DNA of 64,000 bases from Archivesica marissinica (lineage: Eukaryota > Mollusca > Bivalvia > Venerida > Vesicomyidae). The number at the start of each line of letters is the position of its first letter. Positions within the stretch are counted from its first letter, which is position 1. The notes beneath the pieces are model-generated. The model was not told the origin of the DNA. It ran no database searches and worked only from the letters and a program-made list of their open reading frames with translations. This document shows positions 54,957-64,000 of this stretch, one piece after another. The position numbers and the translations under genes were made by a program. The stretch is from positions 13,781,631 through 13,845,630 of the forward strand of contig CM026400.1 of NCBI GenBank assembly GCA_014843695.1, in the 5' to 3' direction.

Positions 54957-55200
54957 TGTACAAGGGAGATGTTTATGGTGTACAAGGGATTTTTAAGAAA
55001 TGCAAGGGATAAATTTAGCCATACAAGGGAGATGTTTATGGTGTACAAGGGATTTTTAAGAAATGCAAGGGATAAATTTAGCCATACAAGGGAGATGTTT
55101 ATGGTATACAAGGGATTTTTAATGTATACAAGAGATAAATTTAGCCATACAAGGGAGAAGTTTTAAGGTATACAAGGGAGTTTTTAAATGTATACAAGAG
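54957..55200. repeat. 63-bp tandem repeat, about four units
   Basis: Units with ACAAGGGAGATGTTTATGGT and AATGCAAGGGATAAATTTAG, degenerating rightward. ACAAGGGAGAAGTTTAAGGC at about 54222 is a single-copy relative of the unit. Confidence 0.9.
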
Positions 55201-55726
55201 ATAGTGGGAGAGGGGGATCGAACTCGAAACCCCTCAATTTACAGTCCAATATGTTAACCAATGTATTTTACAACTTTATACTAATTTTAGGATAACTCTT
55301 AAACTCTATATCAAATTTTCGAACCCACGGCCTCTGTCGGATTGCAAAACCTGTTATTTGATTTCCTCCAAAATTGCACTTTCAATGTTTATTATATTGG
55401 ATAACGCCATAATGGTTTTGCATCATGACGAAGGCAAAGGGGTTGTACATTTTCTATAGCTGTATTAATACTAGCTTACTGTGAACTGTGGCCACCGTTA
55501 CTAGATATTTCAATGTTGTATTTATAATTTTAGTTTCCTTCTTATTTTACAATGGTTGTTACTATTGTTGCTCAAATAATATTTTATTTTCGACATTTCA
55601 TAATCTTGTTTCCATGGTTTCCATTCATTTTAAAGAAAGTACAGTTGCAGAACTCCGTACTTTCGGTGCTATGCTTTTTATAATTATGCGTATAAGTAAT
55701 TGATCGAATCAACGTTTCAGCTAAAG
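55201..55726. other. No gene recognised
   Basis: Contains an isolated box-B-like GGGGGATCGAACTCGAAACC at about 55214, perhaps a SINE relic. The open frame at 55488-55703 has no recognisable domain. Confidence 0.4.
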
Positions 55727-56142
55727 AACTGTGTGTGTTTTACGTTTATTTATCGTCGCTACCGGTTGCCCATATGAGCGACGCCTCCTGAAGAGATTAG
55801 TCATTTTAGATTTTTGGAGGATAGTGCAATGATACAGAGATAGACCCATTCCAGAGTATCCTCTGGTTCTTTTACATGCACAGTGTACAGCTCAAGCCCC
55901 GCTCAGACCGTGTCTCATTTATATGAAAAAGTTGGCAGTTTCTTACGGAGGTTGGTGCACACCCAAGTACTGGTTAACCGCTGGAGCCTGCCCAGGAAAG
56001 GTGTTGTTAGGTAAACTGCCCGCCGGCGATATAGCCCAAAATGGTGCTGATGCAGGCATAAAACCCGAAAATATAACATAATAATGGTGTACAGCGCCGA
56101 CACGAGACCTCGGTTTAAGGTCCCATCTGAAAGACTGTTATC
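55727..56142 (-). mobile_element. SINE family D split by a nested family-A SINE
   Basis: Family-D parts (reverse) at 55727-55890 and 56087-56142 flank a 5'-truncated forward family-A SINE at 55891-56086. GTGTACAG is duplicated on both sides (55883-55890 and 56087-56094), an 8-base target-site duplication. The insertion order is therefore D first, then A. Confidence 0.9.
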
Positions 56143-57267
56143 CTAAAGAACATTGAATGCAATTGATAATAATAGCTTATTATGTTCATAAATGAAATAT
56201 AATTCAATCATTCACATAATCAAGGAAATTTTCTCTTTATTTTAGGCTGAAAAAGGTGGTGCTAGCCACGAGTGATAATAATAGCTTGTTATGTTCATAA
56301 ATGAAATATAATTCAATCATTCACATAAACTAATTTATGCTGGAAAATGTGTTTATGATATTACGCTAACAACCATGCGCTAAATGATGGTAGAACATCG
56401 CATTTATGCGGCGTCATAAATAACGTCGCTGTCGGCCGAGTGTCAGTGAAGTTAACATTGACGTTTATTTCAAACTGCAGTAACTGGAATTCACACATAT
56501 AAAAACAGTGAGATTGTGTTATAACAGGTTTTTCATTTCATTCGGCCTTCGTGATATATTTCTACGCATAAGAACTTCAAACTCGGGTTATTCTGCTATA
56601 TACCACGGTTGATACTTATTATTTTGATTCTAACACAACTTACTTCAATAATTTTAGGCGAGTATTTTCTTCAAACGCCGTGCATTTGGCTTTCGAAATT
56701 TCCTCCCGCGTAAGGGGTGATGACGTTATTTTTATGGAAAATATCAATCTAGTTAGTGCATAAATGAACAAAAGTTGTAACTGATCAATAATTTTATTTA
56801 TTTTGTCAAGTAAAACTGTACAGAATAGTAACTGAAACGATACTTAACAGAAAAACAAGACAGACAAGAGATTATCTGATTCTAAAAATAGCTCACTTCT
56901 GTGAATTCCCACGGTATTATTTACAAACATCGCGTGACTTTCATTCATAAAACTTTACACGCATTGTATAAATGGAATAGCCAAAACACGGTGCGCGCGC
57001 AGCATAGTTCAAGGTAGGTATATCGCAGAATAACCCGAGGTAGATTTTACTCTACAAGTATGTATGTTATTAGCTGGGTCGTGTTAGAATTTTATATAAC
57101 ATTGGAAAGCATGAAATAAGTAGGACTAGGGTAGATTAAGATCTACATTAATATTGAACAGCGTTAATGCATATATAATACATGAAATTCTTGGGCTTTT
57201 GTTTGTTCGTTCAGGATAGAACCATTTTATATTTCGTATCGTGATGTGTTGCCATTTTGGTTATAAT
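56143..57267. other. No gene recognised; possible inverted-repeat element
   Basis: About 1.1 kb, AT-rich. ACTCGGGTTATTCTGC at about 56581 is inversely repeated at about 57021 (GCAGAATAACCCGAGG), with weaker matching just inside, so an old element of about 450-500 bases may lie here. ATAATAATAGCTTRTTATG and the bases after it occur twice (about 56166 and 56275). Confidence 0.4.
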
Positions 57268-57911
57268 AGTCAAACCTGTATTAGTGGTCACCTCCATTAC
57301 GCAGCCAATCTGTATTAACCCTTTCCCTCATAGAAGCACCTCTTGACGCCATTACTAATACGACATACATTGACGATGTACTAGCCAAACCAATGTTCAT
57401 AATAAAGGCCAGAATCTCATGTAGTCCCAGTAATATCTATGGAGGTGGGATAGAGATGGCGACTACTTATCCACTGCATGATGGCTAAATGTCTGTCGTT
57501 TGTATGGAGATATAATAGTATATTAACCTAAATCTCTATGTAGTCCCAGTAATATCTATGGAGGTGGGATAGATATGGCGACTACTTATCCACTGCATGA
57601 TGGCTAAATGTCTGTCGTTTGTATGGAGATATAATAGTATATTAACCTAAATCTCTATGTAGTCCCAGTAATATCTATGGAGGTGGGATAGATATGGCGA
57701 CTACTTATCCACTGCATGATAGCTAAATGGCTGTCATATGTATGGAGATATAATAGTATATTAACCTAAATCTCTATGAAGGAAAGGGTTAAGCAGCCAG
57801 TTTCCAGATCGGTTGTTTTATTGTACATTTGACCTCTATTAAGCAGCCACCTGTGCTAAGCAGCCACTTTCTCTGACTCACTTGGTTGCCTGCTTAAGAC
57901 GGGTTTGACTG
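57268..57911. mobile_element. Inverted-repeat MITE with a nested TTAA element
   Basis: Outer ends AGTCAAACCTGTATTA and the inverse TTAAGACGGGTTTGACT. It contains repeated AGCAGCCAC motifs. Removing the inner element (57315-57792) restores a continuous CTGTATTAAGCAGCCAG reading, which marks the original target. Confidence 0.75.
57315..57792. mobile_element. TTAA-flanked element with a 120-bp internal tandem repeat
   Basis: Ends TTAACCCTTTCCCTCATAGA and the inverse TCTATGAAGGAAAGGGTTAA. Inside are three copies of a 120-bp unit (AGTCCCAGTAATATCTATGG, GGCGACTACTTATCCACTGC). It inserted precisely at a TTAA of the outer element. Confidence 0.85.
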
Positions 57912-58189
57912 TATATTATACTATAGGCAACATATAATATAACTATCTGTTATGTCGAATTCTGTCGGACCGAACAAAATGCTTCGACGTAACCAAAGGT
58001 TGACTTAACGAAATTCGATATAAACGGAGCCAGTTATATGTAAAATGAAACGGGACTTTGATCCAACTTCGAGATAACCGGAGAATTTGACATAACGGAT
58101 ACAGACTGTATAAGTGAAAAGCTTTATCCTTCTAATGTAAATGTGAAAATATGTCTTTCATTTTGTATTTTACTTTTGTATTGCATCAG
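57912..58189. other. No gene recognised
   Basis: About 280 bases with phrases such as CGACGTAACCAAAGGTTGAC and GAGATAACCGGAGAATTTGA that look like a further MITE, but I cannot define its ends. Confidence 0.35.
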
Positions 58190-58395
58190 CGTCGATGTAA
58201 TGGTATGGTATGTGAGATGATGTAACGTTATGTGAGCTGATGTAGCGGTATGCGAGCTGATATAACGGTATGTGAGATGATGTAACGGTATGTGAGACGG
58301 TATGCGAGCTGATGTAGCGGTATGCGAGCTGATGTAGCGGTATGCGAGCTGATGTAGCAGTATGCGAGCTGATGTAGTGGTATGTGAGATGATAT
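58190..58395. repeat. 20-bp minisatellite
   Basis: About ten units of GATGTAGCGGTATGCGAGCT, with GTGAGATGATGTAACGGTAT variants. Confidence 0.9.
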
Positions 58396-58560
58396 AATGA
58401 CTTATGAGACATATTTATTCACCATATATCGACATGTTTTACAATGTAACACCTTTCATTTCAGTTCATTGAAACTTGGTCACAGCTTTATTTTGGTGAA
58501 CCTTTTGTTTATTTCAATAGACAATTGTCAATAATCAGCCAATTTCCATTAAATTTCCTG

Positions 58561-58770
58561 ACTTAAATACTAGGTTACTTAAATACTAGGTTACTTAAAT
58601 ACTAGGTTACTTAAATACTAGGTTACTTAAGTTACTTAAATACTAAGTTACTTAAATACTAGGTTACTTAAATACTAGGTTACTTAAGTTACTTAAATAC
58701 TAAGTTACTTAAATACTAAGTTACTTAAATACTAAGTTACTTAAATACTAGGTTACTTAAATACTAGGCT
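58561..58770. repeat. 16-bp minisatellite
   Basis: About 12 units of TTAAATACTAGGTTAC, some with AAGTTAC, and two short TTAAGTTAC units. Confidence 0.95.
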
Positions 58771-59064
58771 ACTTGGTCTAATTCATGAAAAAACTTGTAA
58801 ACAAGTTTCAGGCCCCAAAGAGGGGGGAAACCTTATTTATTTGCTCCATCCAGTGATTAGCAGGGGTCAGAGCGCATCCCCTAGTAGCCTTGATATTGGG
58901 TTTATAAATGTGATCACTTTTATATAGTTTGGGTGGGTGGGGGGTTCTCTGGACACTTTTATATAAATTATTTCTCATTTATTATTAGTTAATTTAGCTT
59001 TAAACTTTACAGTGTTGTAGTGTCATTTCATGTGAAAAATTCACGCTTCTAGAAATACATTCCA
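58771..59064. other. No gene recognised
   Basis: About 290 bases of non-repetitive sequence between two arrays, nothing recognisable. Confidence 0.4.
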
Positions 59065-59325
59065 TGATTTGTTACGATAGCGTATTTGTTGATTTTGTAT
59101 ATTACATTTGTTGAGATGCATAGCGTATTTGTTGATTTTGTATATTACATTTGTTGAGATGCATAGCGTATTTGTTGATTTTGTATATTACATTTGTTGA
59201 GATGCATAGCGTATTTGTTGATTTTGTATATTACACTTGTTGAGATGCATAGCGTATTTGTTGATTTTGTATATTACACTTGTTGAGATGCATAGCGTAT
59301 TTGTTGATTTGGATACTTACATTTG
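59065..59325. repeat. 43-bp tandem repeat, five to six units
   Basis: Units with GTATTTGTTGATTTTGTATA and TTACATTTGTTGAGATGCAT. The last unit degenerates. Confidence 0.95.
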
Positions 59326-59414
59326 TTGAATTTGTATTCTACATTTATCTGTGTGGACTATGATGTGCCCTATGTGTTTGAGCATGAACAAAAATTGGAA
59401 CCATTGCCTTACCT

Positions 59415-62400
59415 TTATACCTTACCTCTGTGATTCCTTGCCCCATCCTCTGTGTGATTCCTCTCCTTTCCACTACAATTCCTCACCTTTCCACTCTGTC
59501 ATTCCATGCCTTTCCACTCTGTCATTCCATGCCTTTCCTCTGTGATTCACTGCCCATCCGCCTCTGTGTGATTCCTCTCCTTTCCACTATGATTCCTCGC
59601 CTTTCCACTCTGTCATTCCTTGCCTTTCCTCTGTCATTCCTTGCCTTTCCACTCTGTCATTCCTTGCCTTTCCTCTGTCATTCCTTGCCTTTCCTCTGTC
59701 ATTCCTTGCCTTTCCTCTGTCATTCCTTGCCTTTCCTCCGTCATTCCTTGCCTTTCCACTCTGTCATTCCTTGCCTTTCCTCTGTCATTCCTTGCCTTTC
59801 CTCCGTCATTCCTTGCCTTTCCACTCTGTCATTCCTTGCCTTTCCTCTGTCATTCCTTGCCTTTCCTCTGTCATTCCTTGCCTTTCCTCTGTCATTCCTT
59901 GCCTTTCCTCCGTCATTCCTTGCCTTTCCTCCGTCATTCCTTGCCTTTCCTCTGTCATTCCTTGCCTTTCCTCTGTCATTCCTTGCCTTTCCTCCGTCAT
60001 TCCTTGCCTTTCCTCTGTCATTCCTTGCCTTTCCTCTGTCATTCCTTGCCTTTCCTCCGTCATTCCTTGCCTTTCCACTCTGTCATTCCTTGCCTTTCCT
60101 CTGTCATTCCTTGCCTTTCCTCTGTCATTCCTTGCCTTTCCACTCTGTCATTCCTTGCCTTTCCTCTGTCATTCCTTGCCTTTCCTCTGTCATTCCTTGC
60201 CTTTCCTCTGTCATTCCTTGCCTTTCCTCCGTCATTCCTTGCCTTTCCACTCTGTCATTCCTTGCCTTTCCTCTGTCATTCCTTGCCTTTCCTCCGTCAT
60301 TCCTTGCCTTTCCACTCTGTCATTCCTTGCCTTTCCTCTGTCATTCCTTGCCTTTCCTCTGTCATTCCTTGCCTTTCCTCTGTCATTCCTTGCCTTTCCT
60401 CCGTCATTCCTTGCCTTTCCTCCGTCATTCCTTGCCTTTCCTCCGTCATTCCTTGCCTTTCCTCCGTCATTCCTTGCCTTTCCTCCGTCATTCCTTGCCT
60501 TTCCTCTGTCATTCCTTGCCTTTCCACTCTGTCATTCCTTGCCTTTCCTCTGTGATTCCTTGCCTTTCCACTCTGTCATTCCATGCCTTTCCTCTGTGAT
60601 TCATTGCTCATCCGCCACTATGTGATTCCTCTCCTTTCCACTACGATTCCTCGCCTTTCCACTCTGTCATTCATTGCCTTTCCTCTGTGATTCCTTGTCC
60701 CATCCTCTGTGTGATTCCTCTCCTTTCCACTATGATTCCTTGCCTTTCCTCTGTGATTCCTTGCCTTTCCACTCTGTCATTCCATGCCTTTCCTCTGTGA
60801 TTCATTGCTCATCCGCCACTATGTGATTCCTCTCCTTTCCACTATGATTCCTTGCCTTTCCTCTATGATTCCATGCCTTTCTGCTGTGATTCCTCTCCTT
60901 TCCACTATGATTCCTTGCCTTTCCACTATGATTCCTTGCCTTTCCTCTGTGATTCCTTGCCTTTCTGTGTGATTCCTCTCCTTTCCACTATGATTCCTTG
61001 CCTTTCCTCTGTGATTCCTTGCCTTTCCACTCTGTCATTCCATGCCTTTCCACTCTGTCATTCCTTGCCTTTCCTCTGTGATTCCTTGCCTTTCCACTCT
61101 GTCATTCCATGCCTTTCCTCTGTGATTCATTGCTCATCCGCCACTATGTGATTCCTCTCCTTTCCACTACGATTCCTCGCCTTTCCACTCTGTCATTCAT
61201 TGCCTTTCCTCTGTGATTCCTTGTCCCATCCTCTGTGTGATTCCTCTCCTTTCCACTATGATTCCTTGCCTTTCCTCTGTGATTCCTTGCCTTTCCACTC
61301 TGTCATTCCATGCCTTTCCTCTGTGATTCATTGCTCATCCGCCACTATGTGATTCCTCTCCTTTCCACTATGATTCCTTGCCTTTCCTCTATGATTCCAT
61401 GCCTTTCTGCTGTGATTCCTCTCCTTTCCACTATGATTCCTTGCCTTTCCACTATGATTCCTTGCCTTTCCTCTGTGATTCCTTGCCTTTCTGTGTGATT
61501 CCTCTCCTTTCCACTATGATTCCTTGCCTTTCTGCTGTGATTCCTTGCCCCATCCTCTGTGTGATTTCTTGCCTTTCCACTATGATTCCTTGCCTTTCCA
61601 CTATGATTCCTTGCCTTTCTGCTGTGATTCCTTGCCCCATCCTCTGTGTGATTCCTCTCCTTTCCACTATGATTCCTTGCCTTTCCACTATGATTCCATG
61701 CCTTTCTGCTGTGATTCCTTGCCCCATCCTCTGTGTGATTCCTCTCCTTTCCACTATGATTCCTTGCCTTTCCACTATGATTCCTTGCCTTTCTGTGTGA
61801 TTCCTTGCCCCATCCTCTGTGTGATTCCTTGCCTTTCTCTGTGATTCCTTGCCTTTCCTCTGTGATTCCTTGCCCATCCTCTGTGTGATTCCTCTCCTTT
61901 CCACTATGATTCCTTGCCTTTCCACTATGATTCCTTGCCTTTCTGTATGATTCCTTGCCTTTCCACTATGATTCCTTGCCTTTCTGCTGTGATTCCTTGC
62001 CCCATCCTCTGTGTGATTCCTCTCCTTTCCACTATGATTCCTTGCCTTTCCACTATGATTCCATGCCTTTCTGTGTGATTCCTCTCCTTTCCACTATGAT
62101 TCCTTGCCTTTCCACTATGATTCCATGCCTTTCTGTGTGATTCCTTGCCTTTCCACTATGATTCCTTGCCTTTCCACTATGATTCCATGCCTTTCTGTGT
62201 GATTCCTCTCCTTTCCACTATGATTCCTTGCCTTTCCACTATGATTCCATGCCTTTCTGTGTGATTCCTCTCCTTTCCACTATGATTCCTTGCCTTTCCA
62301 CTATGATTCCATGCCTTTCTGTGTGATTCCTTGCCTTTCCACTATGATTCCTTGCCTTTCTGCTGTGATTCCTTGCCCCATCCTCTGTGTGATTCCTCTC

Positions 62401-64000
62401 CTTTCCACTATGATTCCTTGCCTTTCTGTATGATTCCTTGCCTTTCCACTATGATTCCTTGCCTTTCTGTATGATTCCTTGCCTTTCTGCTGTGATTCCT
62501 TGTCCCATCCTCTGTGTGATTCCTCTCCTTTCCACTATGATTCCTTGCCTTTCTGTATGATTCCTTGCCTTTCTGCTGTGATTCCTTGCCTTTCCACTAT
62601 GATTCCTTGCCTTTCCACTATGATTCCATGCCTTTCTGTGTGATTCCTCTCCTTTCCACTATGATTCCTTGCCTTTCCACTATGATTCCATGCCTTTCTG
62701 TGTGATTCCTTGCCTTTCCACTATGATTCCTTGCCTTTCTGTATGATTCCTTGCCTTTCCACTATGATTCCTTGCCTTTCTGTATGATTCCTTGCCTTTC
62801 CACTATGATTCCTTGCCTTTCCACTATGATTCCATGCCTTTCTGTGTGATTCCTTGCCTTTCCACTATGATTCCTTGCCTTTCTGTATGATTCCTTGCCT
62901 TTCCGCTATGATTCCTTGCCTTTCCACTATGATTCCTTGCCTTTCTGTATGATTCCTTGCCTTTCCGCTATGATTCCTTGCCTTTCCGCTATGATTCCTT
63001 GCCTTTCCGCTATGATTCCTTGCCTTTCCGCTATGATTCCTTGCCTTTCCTCTATGATTCCTTGCCTTTCTGCTGTGATTCCTTGTCCCATCCTCTGTGT
63101 GATTCCTCTCCTTTCCGCTATGATTCCATGCCTTTCCACTCTGTGATTCCTTGCCTTTCTGTGTGATTCCTCTCCTTTCCACTATGATTCCTTGCCTTTC
63201 TGTATGATTCCTTGCCTTTCCACTATGATTCCTTGCCTTTCTATGATTCCTGCCTTTCTGTGTGATTCCTTGCCTTTCCACTATGATTCCTTGCCTTTCT
63301 GTATGATTCCTTGCCTTTCCGCTATGATTCCTTGCCTTTCCACTATGATTCCTTGCCTTTCTGCTGTGATTCCTTGCCCATCCTCTGTGATTCCTCTCCT
63401 TTCCGCTATGATTCCATGCCTTTCCACTCTGTGATTCCTTGCCTTTCCACTATGATTCCTTGCCTTTCCATCTGTGATTCCTTGCCTTTCTGTGTGATTC
63501 CTCTCCTTTCCGCTATGATTCCATGCCTTTCCACTCTGTGATTCCTTGCCTTTCTGTGTGATTCCTCTCCTTTCCACTATGATTCCTTGCCTTTCCACTC
63601 TGTGATTCCTTGCCTTTCTGTGTGATTCCTCTCCTTTCCACTATGATTCCATGCCTTTCCACTCTGTGATTCCTTGCCTTTCTGTGTGATTCCTCTCCTT
63701 TCCACTATGATTCCATGCCTTTCCACTCTGTGATTCCTTGCCTTTCTGTGTGATTCCTCTCCTTTCCACTATGATTCCATGCCTTTCCACTCTGTGATTC
63801 CTTGCCTTTCTGTGTGATTCCTCTCCTTTCCACTATGATTCCTTGCCTTTCTGCTGTGATTCCTTGCCCCATCCTCTGTGTGATTCCTCTCCTTTCCACT
63901 ATGATTCCTTGCCTTTCTGTATGATTCCATGCCTTTCTGTGTGATTCCTCTCCTTTCCACTATGATTCCTTGCCTTTCCACTCTGTCATTCCATACCTTT
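59415..64000. repeat. 4.6-kb minisatellite running off the right edge
   Basis: Units of about 17-22 bases around TGATTCCTTGCCTTTCC, in two zones. 59600-60570 is dominated by TGTCATTCCTTGCCTTTCC with CTCTG or ACTCTG linkers; 60570-64000 by CACTATGATTCCTTGCC and CTGTGTGATTCC. A 526-base higher-order repeat is clear: the sequence from 60784 recurs from 61310. Open frames up to 389 codons here are products of the array, not genes. Confidence 0.97.

Noticed and set aside
55488..55703. Hydrophobic 71-codon frame
   Set aside because: AT-rich chance frame; no homologous-looking motif, splice context or conservation evidence.
59430..60599. Open frame of 389 codons rich in LAFPLSF-type repeats
   Set aside because: It is a reading of the minisatellite; all frames on both strands are open for long stretches because of the repeat composition, with no start context or domain.

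Overview
This is eukaryotic, intron-containing DNA, most likely from a bivalve mollusc. The evidence is a DZIP3-type HEPN exon of the kind expanded in bivalves, a spliced membrane-protein gene, several tRNA-derived SINE families, CR1-like and RNase-H-bearing LINEs, MULE and TTAA-type DNA elements, and very abundant minisatellites (about 24 kb of the 63 kb of called bases by my rough sum). A dreissenid mussel is a guess from the look of the repeats only. No operon, CRISPR array, rRNA or genuine tRNA gene is visible.

Layout. 1-9220 (one contig): a HEPN/DZIP3-like first exon on + (2457-3110), its 28-bp intronic minisatellite, a 494-bp tandem repeat and smaller arrays. 9221-10220: exactly 1000 N, a nominal scaffold gap. 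10221-19224: AT-rich and 19-bp minisatellites with two truncated LINEs (12359-13735 +, 15309-17178 -). 19225-25699: a second HEPN copy on - (exon 1 at 23367-24020, probable exon 2 at 19225-19359). Bases 1-3290 are the reverse complement of 23196-25699, so the two copies face each other in a roughly 25.7-kb inverted repeat that spans the gap.

30212-54069 (+) is the main intact gene. I read eight exons, every junction in phase 1, giving a 563-residue type I membrane protein: signal peptide, Kunitz domain, FN3 domain with a long Ser/Thr/Asn-rich insert, laminin-type EGF repeats, one transmembrane helix and a short tail with PFWTVEFKED, resembling MEGF9. Its 12-kb first intron holds a decayed MULE with long terminal inverted repeats (30529-36006), itself broken by a CR1-like LINE. 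Later introns are filled with SINEs, MITEs and minisatellites.

54070-64000 has no recognised gene. It holds more SINEs, a TTAA element nested inside another inverted-repeat element, short arrays, and a 4.6-kb minisatellite running off the right edge.

The most striking pattern is that several minisatellites are built from splice junctions. The 28-bp array carries the 3' splice site of HEPN exon 2, the 19-bp array carries its 5' splice site, and two MEGF9-like introns have arrays starting at the donor or ending at the acceptor. Each array therefore presents tens to more than a hundred copies of a splice-site-like sequence next to the real one.
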